The notes under the pieces: model-generated
Told to the model about the DNA's origin: nothing
What the model saw: the letters and a program-made list of their open reading frames with translations, nothing else
Databases searched by the model: none
NCBI RefSeq assembly: GCF_004193775.1
Contig: NC_041019.1
Coordinates: forward strand, 38,440,620 to 38,504,619
Direction of reading: 5' to 3'
DNA: 64,000 nucleotides
Source: Glycine soja
Lineage: Eukaryota > Streptophyta > Magnoliopsida > Fabales > Fabaceae
Translations under genes and position numbers: made by a program
Part shown: positions 43,850 through 55,152 of the stretch, piece after piece
Layout: every line of letters begins with the position of its first letter
Numbering within the stretch: the first letter of the stretch is position 1

Positions 43850-45513
43850 TTGTGTGGTCTGAAGACCTGGGAAGTGTGAATCTCAAGCATGAACTATAGA
43901 TGTATGTATAAGTGGAATGTGACTTATTGTTGATGTTGATATGATGTCATGAATTGATATAAGGTGATGTTGATGTTTGTGATGATGTTATAGATGAATT
44001 GTGTCAATATGAGTTGATGATGTTATTGATGATTATGTTAATATGAGAAGATGTTGTTGTTCTTGATAATGCCATTGAGAATGAAATAACGTTCATGTTG
44101 AGAGTGATGCCGAGACAAGATGCTGATGATGTTGAAATTACATTATGATGATGCAAGTTGTGTATGTACATGGGGGGTGCATTGACCTTGTCGGATGTCC
44201 CTAGTAGGGGGAAATAGAGTGGTTAGAGAGTCTAAGCATCTCTTGAGAGGGATGGCTTATGATCATTAATCTATCCATGATCAGTGTACTTGATGATGCC
44301 ATGTTTCATACGTTGCATGTTGTGTATGTACATGGGGGGTGCATTGACCTTGTCGGATGTCCTTAGTGGGGAAAATAGAGCGGTTAGAAAGTCTAAGCAT
44401 CTCTTGAGGGGGATGGCTTAGGATCTTTAATCTATCCATGGCCAGTGTACTTGATGATGTCATGTTTCATACGTTGGATGTTGTGTACGTTCATGGGGGG
44501 TGCTTTGACCTTGTCAGAAGTCCCTAGTGGGGGAAATAGAGCGGTTAAAGAGTCTAAGCATCTCTTGAAGGGGATGGCTTAAGATCTTTAGTTTATCCAT
44601 GACCATTGCACTTGATGGTACCCATGTTTCGTACCTCATTTGACAGGAAAATAGTGTAACTTGGCTAGTAAGTACTTGTAGTTTCTCGAGAGGAGAAATA
44701 CTTGTACTAGGGGGTTTGTCACTCAGTTTGGAACTCCCTTGAGACTCAGGCTGATCACCATGGGGGGGAGTTGCCTGTGCACCGCGGGGTGAGCTCGACA
44801 ATTACTACCTAGTTTTTTCCTAAGTGGGAGTGTCGTGTGGACACGCTTAGGCAACTTCCTTGGGGATGGTACCACATTGCATCTGAGAGTTGAGGTCAGG
44901 TGCATTCATCATACTGAGCATGATTGTTTGGAACGATGGACTAATGATGATTGTTGTTGGGTATGTGTTGGACCAGTAAATGTTTGTGTGCACTTATGAT
45001 ATTTGTTAATGTTTTCTGTTTATAATGAACTCACCCTTGCATTTTGTACTGTGTGGTTGGCACCTGTGATGATCACGAATCTTTGTTCGTTGGAGCAGAA
45101 TGACAGCAGTAGAGGACGAGGAGTGAGATTCTTTTGTGGAGCCCCCGAGCCGACGTGATGATGTTGAGATTATTTTGGGAGAGAGTTGTGTTTTGTTAAT
45201 CAACTCTTCCATAGCTGGTTCTGTAATTCTTTTGTTGATATAAGGATGTAAATCACAAATTTATTTATATGTACGAACAAATTTACCTTTAATTTTGTGA
45301 ATGATGTGTACTGCACTACTATACTTATGTGTATGCATTTGGTTAAGTAATAATGTGTTGTCTAAGAGTGTGTATGTATGTATATATATTGTGGAGTTCA
45401 GATTTACTATAATATTTTTTTATATAAGCAAATTAACGAAGTTTTCATTAAAAATCTAAAATTTTCTTATGTTTTTGAGTGATGATATCGTGACGACGAG
45501 GCGGGTCATTACA
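43850..45513 (+). repeat. Ty3 LTR, 5' truncated, with 161-bp triplication
   Basis: It aligns with the LTR at 55,074-58,560 from about GTCTGAAGACC (43,858; compare 55,752) to the end GGGTCATTACA at 45,513. Long GATGTTGATGAT-type runs lead in. A 161-bp unit starting GTTGTGTATGTACATGG is present three times (44,158, 44,319, 44,480), but once in the other LTR. No primer site follows; antisense Ty3 pol starts immediately. Confidence 0.75.
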
Positions 45514-46290
45514 CTTGACCTTAGACTTAGACTTCTTACAAACAATGCAATTCTCACAAAATTTATTTACATTATGTTTCATGTGAGGCCAAAATAAATG
45601 CTTATCCAACAAGTCTAAAGTCAATTGAACACCAAAATGCTCCATTAATCCCTCCTCATGTGCCTCTTTCACCAAAAATTTTCCTATGGATCCCTTAGGC
45701 ACACATAATATTTTCTCTTTGAACAAATAATGATTATGCCTAAAGTAACCTTTTCAAGCAGTTTGTACACAACCAGAACATTTAGAAGCAAAATCAGGAT
45801 CATGTTCATACAATTCCTTAATGTGTTCAAAACCAATGAATTCAGTCTCAAGAGTAGAGAATAAAACATACCTCCTTGAAAGTGCATTTGCAACCACATT
45901 AGATTTATCTTTCTTATGCTTGATCATGTAAGGAAATTGTTCAAGAAACTCAACCCATTTGATATGTCTCTTGTTTAGCTTGCCTTGTCCTTTTAAATGC
46001 TTCAAGGACTCATGATCACTATGAATGAAAAACATTTTGGGCAAAAGGTAATGCTGCCAAGTTTGCAATTCCCTTACCAATGCATACAACTCTTTGTCAT
46101 ATGTGGAATAATTAAGAACAACCCCATTCAATTTTTCACTAAAATAAGCAATGAGATTTTCCAACCAGATTTTCCAAAAGTGGCACATGCAACTTATTGG
46201 AGAATTGGCCGAGCAATTGATGCAAGAAATAGCCACAAGTAGCAGCGTGAAACGATCTAGTAAGCATAAAACAAATCCAATAATTGTCAC
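45514..46290 (-). pseudogene. Ty3 integrase zinc finger and RNase H remnant
   Basis: Minus strand, in element order. The RNase H part (about 46,200-45,850) reads [33 protein letters not shown] and [11 protein letters not shown], where the last is usually VVADALSRR, so a catalytic Asp has become Asn. The integrase zinc finger (45,726-45,520) reads HEEGLMEHFGVQ and FCENCIVCKKSK. The core of integrase is cut off where the LTR at 43,850-45,513 ends. Gag, protease and RT are also missing, because the RNase H lies only about 100 bases from the primer site at 46,350. Confidence 0.75.
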
Positions 46291-46349
46291 AACTTGACAC
46301 CATAAAAATTGGATGCAAAATTGAAGTGAGATTTTGGATGCTAAATGTA

Positions 46350-46362
46350 GCTCTGATTACCA
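46350..46362 (-). other. Primer-binding site of antisense Ty3 element
   Basis: The minus strand reads TGGTAATCAGAGC, close to the initiator tRNA complement. An LTR end (TCATCA) lies two bases before it. The element therefore points left, with its 5' LTR to the right. Confidence 0.65.
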
Positions 46363-46364
46363 AA

Positions 46365-47240
46365 TGATGAGAATCAATCGGACAAGATGAAAAGGTGCCA
46401 CAATTCCAAAGGAATTGATAAACCACATAAAATTGGTTTTCCACAAGAATAAGGCTTCTTGAGAAGATTAAAGTTTGCTCAATGAAGAACTCTAGAGATA
46501 CAATCCTCCCAAATTAAAAATTACCAATATTTTTAATCTTGAAGTTCTTATTTAATTCATCAATTTCTGAGGTACATATACTCTTCCTAAGACATGCCAA
46601 TAGTTTCTACTAGTAATTGAACTCTTAATAACAAAAATTATTTCAAGTTAGTAGCTATTAAATATTTGTAAGCAAGCCAACAATCACTAATATTATTCCT
46701 GACTAAAAATTACAATAAAAATTAAAAATAAAGAAAATAAACTTCAATCCATTATTTTGATATAAAGAATCCAAATGAAAATATTGGGCCTAAATGACAA
46801 ATCAGATTTATTCTTGGGTTTTTTCTTCAAGTTAGTTCATTTTCCATATTCCTGAAGTAGTTGACCAATTTGGGTTTGGGCTTCATGTTTCCCATTTCAT
46901 ATTGGGCTTCATCCCCCATTTTCTTAGCACGTGCTCTTGTAATTGGTCCATGAAATCCATGCTCCTAAGTTGGTCCTTATTGAAACATACCTCCTAAAGT
47001 TGAGCTCTAGATGAATCAAGTTGTGAAACATAGGAAAACACTCTTGATTGAGTTGCATGCGTCCATGTTTCCAGCAGTCAATCTTCACCAGGGATGTACC
47101 ATGTAGTCAAGTTTGATTAACTTATTAAAAAAAATAATTAGGTGTCATGATGTCATTAGATTGCTCCGAACATGAACAAGGCACACAATAATTTCTTGGA
47201 AAACAATTAAACAAATTAATTTTTTTTGCATTCATACCTC
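46365..47240 (-). repeat. Probable 5' LTR of antisense Ty3 element
   Basis: The right-hand neighbour of the primer site ends TGATTCTCATCA on the minus strand, as an LTR should. The sequence to about 47,240 is AT-rich and gene-free. The far border is not defined, because the matching LTR is not in the window. Confidence 0.4.
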
Positions 47241-47883
47241 TAGATGGAATTGCACATGCTCCACATTACAAAATGCCTCCAGAGGAATCTAGGCCCTCTG
47301 CAACTTGGGCACGCTCTGAAACTCTAACACATCTTCCCAATTACGATAAATAGTCACACGATTCACCTAGAAATCCTCGAGAATGGGACAACCGCAAAGA
47401 AACTCCTCGAGATACTGAGTCTCAGACAAAGTAATGTGATATTTTGAGTGCAGGCAAGTGAACGAGCTAGAAAGGAGACTTGGTGATGCAATCATCCCTA
47501 GGAAGGGACCACTCACCAAAGCCATGAGCAAGAGGCTCCAAGAGGATTAGGCTAGAGGTGTTGAAGAAGGCCATAGGGTTCTCATGAACCTCAGGGTAGA
47601 TTTCTGAGCCCATGGGCCAAGGTTGGGTCCACTTATCTTTGTACATATTAGACTAGGATTTCATTATTTTTGGGCCTTGTATTTAGGGCTCCATAATGAA
47701 GGTAGGGTATCCTAGAAATGCAGGATTTTTAGCCCTTGTATTTTAGGGCACTTGGACTAGTTTTTGTATTAGGGGTAGTTTTGTAATTTGACATGCATTA
47801 AGTGAATATTTGATGTATGTGTTGGGAAATAAATTTAATTGAATTGAAAGAGGCCTAATCCAATTAAATTTTAGAGGGGGAGG
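47241..47883 (+). pseudogene. Ty3 pol 3' tail and polypurine tract
   Basis: Plus-strand coding remnant ending GPLTKAMSKRLQED, then a stop and EEGHRVLMNLRVDF, which in this family is the end of Pol. It parallels 51,086-51,452. The polypurine tract TTAGAGGGGGAGG at 47,871-47,883 precedes an LTR. Upstream of about 47,455 only uncertain fragments (KMPPEESRPSATWARSETL) are seen. Confidence 0.6.
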
Positions 47884-48472
47884 TGAGCATTTGCTTGCTA
47901 CATCCCATTGTCACATCATATAGTCACACTTTGTGCATGTCCTTCATGCTTTACATGCCTCATGACACCTAAGCACACTTAGTGGAGAATCTTGGACTTG
48001 ATCTTGGATTAGTGGGCTGAACCATAACTAAAATTCACTAATCATAATTAGTGAAATTTTGGCTCCAAAATTTAGCTCCACAAATTCAATTTCAAATTCA
48101 AGTGAAATTTGAATAAAAAATCAAATTTCCCTCCAATTTTGTGTGACACTTAGGCTATAAATAAAGGCCATGTGTGTGCATTTTTTCAACTTTGTTCATT
48201 TGATAATTACACTTCAAAGTTCAGACCTCATTTGAGGCACAAAATTTTGTGCCCATTCTCTCCCTCTCCCTCCACTCATCTTCTCCTACCTTCAAGCTCT
48301 TATCCATGGCTTCCTATGGTGGTGAGCTTCTTCTTGAATCATCTTCTCCTTGAAGTGGCATCTCCAATCATCTTTCTTCCTTCTCCATTCCGCTGCCATG
48401 ATCTTCAAGAAGCAAAGGACTCCATTAATGAAGAAGATCCAAGGCCTACAAGCTGCACATGGAGCTACATGA
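47884..48472 (+). repeat. Ty3 LTR, first of a pair (589 bp)
   Basis: It starts TGAGCATTTGCTTGC after the polypurine tract and matches 51,453-52,042 at most positions. It contains TAGGCTATAAATAAAGG near 48,151, an LTR TATA region. No primer site follows; antisense F-box sequence begins within a few bases. It is thus a 3' LTR. Confidence 0.75.
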
Positions 48473-48483
48473 CTTGGTAACAC

Positions 48484-48872
48484 ACATGAGTGAGCTTGAG
48501 AATAACAAGAGTTTTGTATTTGAAGATGGTGTTGGGCAACTTGAAATCAGAGGGCACATTGATTTCAAGGTGCTCAAGGTTGTTGTTTATTGACCATGCT
48601 TATCCAAACCTCGTAGTGGTAGCTTGTTGTTTTGAGGGAGTTGAGGAGGAAGTGCGTGAGGGTATATCATTTTGGAGAAATGTTTTTTCGTCGAGGTCAA
48701 GGGCGGGGACGAAGCGCCATAGTGTCTGCCAACGCTTGGAGAGGAGGATTTGTGAGTTGGGAGAAAGGAGAGAATGTGACACAAGATTTCTTTTGGCAAT
48801 GCACTGATCTTGTCCTCCCTTTTTGGTAACACGTTGAGGCTGCCTTGAGAAGAACCACAAAATGGCTCCCAA
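48484..48872 (-). pseudogene. F-box/LRR gene fragment
   Basis: Minus-strand frames overlap to give an F-box (DKISALPKEILCHILSFLPT, then a frameshift and SKRWQTLWRFVPALDLD). After another gap a leucine-rich part follows (NLEHLEINVPSDFKLP, KTLVILKLTHV) that ends at the LTR. Intact members of this family act as substrate receptors of SCF ubiquitin ligases and carry an FBD domain, which is cut off here. At least two frameshifts. Confidence 0.7.
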
Positions 48873-49005
48873 AGAAATTAGGGAAAACCCTATGCGAGTA
48901 ATTTCAAATCGTTTGAGCTCATAACAGTGAAAATGAAATGAACTAGGGTTTTCAATGGAGAGTAGGGTTTAAAATATAAGCAAATATTTGTCTAAAAAAT
49001 ATAAG

Positions 49006-49858
49006 TGTTAAATATAATGACTTAGAGGAGAATAATAGAGAGAAAGTAGAGAAAAAGAGAGTTTAGAGAGAATGATAATTGTGTTTATGAATGTTCAAAA
49101 TCGAACCAAACCATTTGCAAATTTCCAAATCAATCCAAAAAACCAAAAACCACGAAAAACAAAAAATCTAAAAAGCCGCATATTTTTTGCGGTTTGGTTT
49201 GATTTTCATATCTTATTATAAAAATCAAACCAAACCGAATAAACCGCATCTTATATTATATTTTACTTTTCCTTTGCTTTATAATTAAGATGCATATTTT
49301 ACTTTCATATATTAAAAAAGGGTTTACTAATATTGTTATAAAATAGTATTAAATATCACGTGATGCACAAATTACTATTATGTTACAAAATAGTTGATAA
49401 CATCATTTTATATTAATGCTAAATAAAAGTGAAAATAATAATTTCAACCAAAATATGTTAAATAAAATTTATTAAAAATAAATTTATTTTTTAAATAATA
49501 TAACATAATATTTATGTAAGTTTAGTTGATAGGTTTTAAATTATGATAATAGATTAAAAAAAATATAAAAAAAATCACTTAACCAAACTGAACCAAACTG
49601 CAAAAGATTGGTTTGGTTTGGTTTTGGATTTGATGCTATGTTTAAACCAAACCATATCTATACTTTATATTTGGTTTGGATGACTTTTTGTATAAAAGTC
49701 GAACCAAACAACATCACAAGCACCCCTAATTGTGTGTATTCATTTCAAGGGGAGTAGTCTATTTATAGATACAAAAGGCAAATGGGGAGTTACAAAAGAT
49801 AAATACAAATAAAAAAGATAAAGGAAGATATTGACATCCACAAAGATAATTTATAACA
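49006..49858 (-). repeat. Antisense copia 3' LTR, split by an hAT element
   Basis: On the minus strand it starts TGTTATAAATTATC at 49,858, directly after the polypurine tract CCATGGGGGAG. It has CTATAAATAGAC near 49,763 and ends ATATTTAACA at 49,006. Without the insertion at 49,084-49,726 and its target duplication it is only about 200 bp, a size known for short copia LTRs. Confidence 0.7.
49084..49726. mobile_element. hAT-like non-autonomous element in copia LTR
   Basis: The 643-bp segment is flanked by a perfect 8-bp direct repeat TAATTGTG (49,076-49,083 and 49,727-49,734). The right end, reversed, begins GGGGTGCTTGTG; the left end GAATGTTCAAAATCG is a decayed partner. Subterminal GGTTTGGTTTG and CAAACCAAACC runs occur on both sides. 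There is no coding region. Confidence 0.75.
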
Positions 49859-51085
49859 CTCCCCCATGGATGTCCGTTATTCAAGGATTGCCTCGTTAAA
49901 ACCTTACTAGAATAAATCCTTTGGAATAAAAACCTAGTGATGGAAAAAAGAGTAAATTATCCTTTAATACGTTATCACCTACCTCACTAGAAACCTTGCT
50001 AGGAAAACCCAATGGGACAATGGAAAAGGGAAAAAGAGTGTAAAACATATTTATTTCTCCGCCTCATGCAGACAATAATCTTTAAGATGACGAAGTCTAG
50101 TCTTGTGAGCCAGTTGCTCAAAAGTCTTCCTTGGCAATGACTTTTTAAAGAGATCTACTAGATTTTCATATGAATGAACTTGTTGAATATTTATATCATC
50201 ATTCTTGGGAGATCATGAATGGAGAAGAATTTTGGTAGAATATGATTTTTTATATCTCTTTTAATGTACCCTTCCATTAATTGAGCGATACATGCCACAT
50301 TGTCTTCACATATAATCGTCGATGTCATTTTTCCTAAAGATAAATCACAAGTTTCTCGCACTTGTTGAATCACAAATCTCAACCAAACACATTTGTGACT
50401 TGCCTCATGTAATGCTAAAATTTATGCATGATTAGATGATGTTGCAGTTATAGTTTGCTTCATGGATCTCCATGAAATGGTTGTGTCATTGCATGTAAAC
50501 AAATATCATGTATGTGATCTACCATTATGAGGATTTGACAAATAACCTACATTTGTATAATCAGTTAGAGCTGATTTTGAAACCTTTGAATAAAACAACC
50601 CCATGTCCATAGTGCGAATAAGATAATGAAGTATGTGCTTTACTCCATTCCAATGTCTTCGTGTAGGCGAAGAATTGTATCTTGCTAATAAATTAGCTGC
50701 AAATGATATATTAGGTTGTGTATAATTAGCAAGATACATTAACACTTCTATACCACTAAGATGTGGTACTTTGGGACCAAGTAGTTCTTCATCTTTTTCT
50801 TTCGTTTTGAAAGGACTGATGTTCACGTCTAAAGACCTTACAACAATTGGAGTACACAATGGATGTGATTTGTCCATATAGAACCTTTTAAGCACCTTCA
50901 TTATATAAGCTTCTTGATGCACAAAAATTCCGCCTTTTAAATATTCTAATTGTAATCCCAAGCAGAATTTTGTCCTTCTTAGGTCCTCTATCTCAAACTC
51001 TTTCTTCAAGCAATCTATAGCTTTCAGAAGTTCTTCAAGAGTTCCAATGATATTTAAATCTTCTACATAAATGATGCAATCCTAT
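49859..51085 (-). pseudogene. Copia RT C-terminal part and RNase H remnant
   Basis: Minus strand, from right to left. RT thumb and connection (50,506-51,009): FEIEDLRRTKFCLGLQLEYL, IFVHQEAYIMKVLKRF, YLANYTQPNISFA. RNase H (about 50,480-50,191) follows: ICEDNVACIAQLMEGYIKRD and HILPKFFSIHDL. A YVEDLNIIGT segment near 51,065 precedes, where YVDD motifs normally lie. The upstream gag, integrase and most of RT are cut off at 51,085 by Ty3 sequence. Stops and frameshifts are present. Confidence 0.75.
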
Positions 51086-51452
51086 CCCGCAAGGGCATTG
51101 GATAGAAGACTCCAAGTAGATTGGGCCAGAGATGCAAGAGAAGGTCCTAGGGTTCTCATGAGCCTTAGGGTAGATTTTGGGCCCATGGGCTAAGTATGAG
51201 CCCACTTATCTTTGTACATATTAGGATTTCATTATTTTTTGTCCTTGTATTTAAGGCTCCATAATGTAGGTAGGGTACCCTAGAAATATAGGATTTTTCA
51301 GCCCTTGTATTTTAGGGCACCTAGACTAGTTTTTGTATTAGGGGCAATTTTGTAATTTCATATGCATTAAGTGAATATTTGATGTGTGTGTTGGGAAATA
51401 AATTTAATTTAATTGGGAGAAGTCCAATCCAATTAAATTTTAGAGGGGGAGG
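51086..51452 (+). pseudogene. Ty3 pol 3' tail preceding second LTR
   Basis: A copy of the region at 47,520-47,883, with the same RVLM-L-RVDF ending, the same phrase CTTATCTTTGTACATATTA, and the polypurine tract TTAGAGGGGGAGG. Its presence left of an LTR that is followed by a primer site means that this LTR ends one element and starts another. Confidence 0.6.
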
Positions 51453-52042
51453 TGAGCATTTGCTTGCTACACCCCATTGCCACATCATATAGTCACACTT
51501 TGTGCATGTCCTTCATGCTTTACATGCTTCATGACACCTAAGCACACTCAGTGGAGAATCTTGGACTTGATCTTGGATTAGTGGGTTGAACCATATCTGA
51601 AATTCACTAATCATAATTAGTGAAATTTTGGCTCCAAAATTTGGCTCCACAAATTCAATTTCAAATTCAAGTGAAATTTGAATAGAAATTGAAATTTCCC
51701 TCCAATTTTGTGTGACACTTAGGCTATAAATAAAGGATATGTCTGTGCATTTTTCCAACTTTGATCATTTGAGAATTAAACTTCAAAGTTCAGACCTATT
51801 TTGAGGCACTAAATTTCGTGCTCCTTCTCTCACTCTCCCTCCATTCATCTTCTCCTACCTTCAAGCTCTTATCCATGGCTTCCTATGGTGGTGAGCTTCT
51901 TCTAGACTCATTTTCTTCTTGAAGTGGCGTCTCCTCTCAACTCTTCTTCTTCTCCATTCCATTGCCATTAAAATTCAAGAAGCAAAGGACTCCATTGATG
52001 AAGAAGATCCAAGGCCTACAAGCTCCACATGGAGCTACATCA
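51453..52042 (+). repeat. Ty3 LTR, second of a pair (590 bp)
   Basis: It starts TGAGCATTTGCTTGC, ends GGAGCTACATCA and shares CTATAAATAAAGG with the LTR at 47,884. A primer site begins two bases later at 52,045, so it is the 5' LTR of the gag-pol remnant to 55,073. Confidence 0.8.
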
Positions 52043-52044
52043 TG

Positions 52045-52057
52045 TGGTATCAAGAGC
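52045..52057 (+). other. Primer-binding site of Ty3 element
   Basis: TGGTATCAAGAGC, an initiator-tRNA complement with one extra A relative to TGGTATCAGAGC. It directly follows the LTR end and sets plus-strand orientation. Confidence 0.7.
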
Positions 52058-53903
52058 ATCTTCATCTAGGTGATGCTCTTTTGCTTCCTCTATGTTTTTG
52101 TTCGGTCAATTTACTTTAAGTCCTTGTTATTCATCTTATTCTCCATGTATATCCTTCATTGTCTTGTGGTTTGGTGCTATTTAGAGTAGATTCAAAAAAA
52201 TAAACCGATTAAATCTTAGATCTACACTTGTTCTTGCATTTCTATGGTTCAAATTTTATAGATCTACTCTTGAATCATGTTTTTGTGTTGATTTTAGGTT
52301 CTATCATTTTTCAGTCATAACCTTCTTGTGCTGAACCTTTAGATCTAAATTTTCTTCCAAAATATTGATTAGCAAAAAACACAAAAATCTAAGTGTAAAT
52401 CACTTAATCCATGTTGTCTTAGAGTCATGTTTAGTCATAATAATTGCCACAATATGTTCTAAGTTCGTGTTGAATTTTTATTTTGTTGATTGAATTCTAG
52501 ATACATTTGTTCATGTATTCTTGTCATTCTTAGCCTATCTTTTGAATTTTGAGTCTAATTCATGCATGTTATTTAGTTCATAATATGTTCTAAATCAATT
52601 CCTAGAAGTAGTCTTGTTGTTGAACTTTTTTTTGTTTTCTAAGTTTCCTACATGATGCCTATGATGAAGTTGAGTTGTGGTGCTGAGTTGTGGCTGAATT
52701 TGTGAATCAAAATAAGTCTTAAGCTCTCTTGAATTGTGTTATTCAAGATAATTGAGCATAAGCAAACAAAAGTTGTAACTATCCAAGCCTTAAGCAACAT
52801 AAACACTACTATTGATTTCTAGGTTGAAATCGTTGGTGCTGGCAGTTTGAACATACGAATTTGTATAAATTACTGGGAATTGGTCACTTCAAATTTTGAG
52901 CTGAAATTTTTATTGAACTTTCTAGACATCTGGAAAAAAATTATAAAAAAATAACAAAGCGATTTGAATCTCAAAGGAAAAAATAATAAAAATCACAAAA
53001 GTTGGCAGAAAAATCAGTGTCCAGGAAAAAAAAGTGAAAGGGAAGTGTGCTTGCTGTTTTGGCTCAAAATTTGTTCTATAATTGGTGACTATTTTATACC
53101 AATCTTAGTGTAAAAACAAGTTCCAAAACTAGAGGTTTCTTGAGTCTTTTTTTTTTAAGTTTTTTTTACTTTACTCTAGAGCCATTCTAAGTTTCTCTTT
53201 GAGTCCTAGCTTTCTTTTATATGCTTTTCATCGCTTTGATTGTTGAATAATCCTTGAAAATTTGTCTTGTTAAAACTCTATTGATTTAGCTTTCATTTCA
53301 TTTTTTTTTTGGTCTTCGGTTATTGCTTGTCTCTTTGTTTCCTTGTTTGTGAGTTGCCATATAGGGAATTGGAAAGGAGGATTGGTGCCATCCCTTGAAG
53401 AATTTGAGTCAAGAAGCAAGGGGAAAACCACCTTAAGAGCTATTGGACTAAGAAGCACTCCAAATTGAGTGAATCACCAAAGAGAGAACAACCACCAAAA
53501 TTGAGGACCTTTTTGTAATTTTGTAATTGACAATTTACTTACTTTCATTGCTTTCAAATTTTGTAACAAAAAGGTCTTTCATTGGAAGTAAGTTGGGAGC
53601 CTCCAATAGGCCACCATACTTCCATTTGTGTGTAATAATTTTAGGCAATTTTCCCTTAGGATTGTAAGTGTTTTGTTGGGAACCTTAAATGTGGTCATCA
53701 AAACACTCTTAGGATTCGCCTAGTTTACATTTCTTGCTTGCTTTCATAGCTTATTTCCTTTACTTTCCATTGTCAAACTGCCTAGATAGCTTGCCTTTTA
53801 CTAATTAGTTTTTACGTTATGTTTCACACCTCTTTTAGTGTTTATTTTTGCTAGTTTCAACCATAGTTTCTTTTACCTTTTATTTTCAAACCCCCAACAA
53901 GAA
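52058..53903 (+). other. Ty3 untranslated leader, no gene
   Basis: A long AT-rich leader with no substantial open frame. It ends in a purine-free zone just before the gag ATG. Such leaders are usual in Athila-like and related Ty3 elements. Confidence 0.5.
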
Positions 53904-54813
53904 TGAACCACAACTTAGGAACCAACATGAGTCTTCATTCTTCATCTAGTGTTGATGGTGAGGGTTCTACTCCTAAGGACCCCTTGTATAAGATATTAGA
54001 TGAGTTGAGATCCTTTAAGTTATGAAAATAAAAACAAGAGAGAAAAGAAAAAGGAAAAAAAAGAGTGGAAGAAATAAATCGAGATGAAAGAGAGAAAATA
54101 AGAGGGGAAGAAAGAAGGAAAATACTGAAAGAGTTAAGAAAAGAAAATATGCCTCATATAGTAGTCATAACTCTTGCAAGAGCCTAAGTGAAGAACTTCG
54201 TGACTATTATGAAGGAAGGCATAGGTCACATCTTAGACCTCACTCCCATAGGAGAGAAAAGGAAAGAAAGCCTCAAGAGGCTAACATTAACCTCCCATAC
54301 TTCCATGGGAAGGATAATGTAGAGGCTAACTTAGATTGGGAAATAAGGGTAGAGCAACAACCTAAAAGGAAGTCTACTTCAAAATCGTATGGCTTTCACT
54401 GTTATCCAAAGAAAGATCAAGGTCAAGGCATCTTAGGGGTGACTTCTTCTAAGCCTAAAGATGATAAGGGGAAGACAATAGAAAAGCAACCCCTTAAGGC
54501 TAGTATGCAAGAGAAGACTAGCTCCATGAAGTGCTTTAAATGTCTTGGAAGAGGAAACATTACTTCTCAATGCCCCACCAAGAAAACCATGATTATGAGG
54601 GGCCAAGACATTTATAGTAGCCAAGATGAGGCTACTACTTCACCTTCCTCTAGTGAAAGTGAAGAAGCAAAAGGGGAAGAATCTAGTGAAGAAATCTACC
54701 CCCAAGAAGAAGGACAACCTTTAATGGTTAAGGAGGAGTGTAAGGAGGTAAGTGTCTCCTTTAAGAGGTTAGCTAAGAAGGAAAGACATTTTGAAATAAA
54801 GACAAATATTTAA
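53904..54813 (+). pseudogene. gag: Ty3 gag remnant with altered zinc knuckle
   Basis: An ATG at about 53,904 begins MNHNLGTNMSLHSSSS. Stops break the next 400 bases, where RPHSHRREKERKP and LPYFHGKDNVEANLDWE can be read. The open piece 54,439-54,813 contains CFKCLGRGNITSQC, in which the zinc-binding His of the CCHC knuckle is Asn, then acidic and serine-rich sequence ending ERHFEIKTNI. The central capsid part is shortened, so the element has an internal deletion. Confidence 0.7.
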
Positions 54814-55073
54814 GAAATTTACCCTCTTAGACAACCTCCACATTTTCTCCTTTGTAAAAAGACACTTGTTAGCATTGCCACACCTCTTGGGCTTGAGTTT
54901 ATTCCTCAAGTAAAGGAGTTGTTGGATGAGGGTTTGGTTCGCAACAGCTTAAATCCTTGTGCTTTGTTGGTGCCCAAAATAGGTATTATTAGGCACCAAA
55001 TCCCTAAAATAGGTGGTATGATGTATGTTTTGAGTGGTGCAACCCTCTTTTTTAAAATCACTCGTGCACCCAA
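54814..55073 (+). pseudogene. Ty3 RT N-terminal fragment
   Basis: After the gag stop the sequence reads GLEFIPQVKELLDEGLVRNS, PCALLVPK and, after a deletion, a VLSGATLFFKI stretch that in intact elements leads into the RT palm. Protease and most of RT are missing. It stops exactly at 55,073, where the next Ty3 LTR starts. Confidence 0.65.
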
Positions 55074-55083
55074 TGTAACACCA

Positions 55084-55085
<2 letters not shown>

Positions 55086-55149
<64 letters not shown>
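55086..55149. repeat. (AT)n microsatellite
   Basis: About 64 bases of uninterrupted AT dinucleotide, twelve bases inside the LTR start. Such arrays mutate quickly and can fold as hairpins. Confidence 0.95.

Positions 55150-55152
<3 letters not shown>

Noticed and set aside
44158..44640. 161-bp repeats as centromeric satellite
   Set aside because: Only three units occur, inside an otherwise normal Ty3 LTR that has a single-unit sister at 55 kb.
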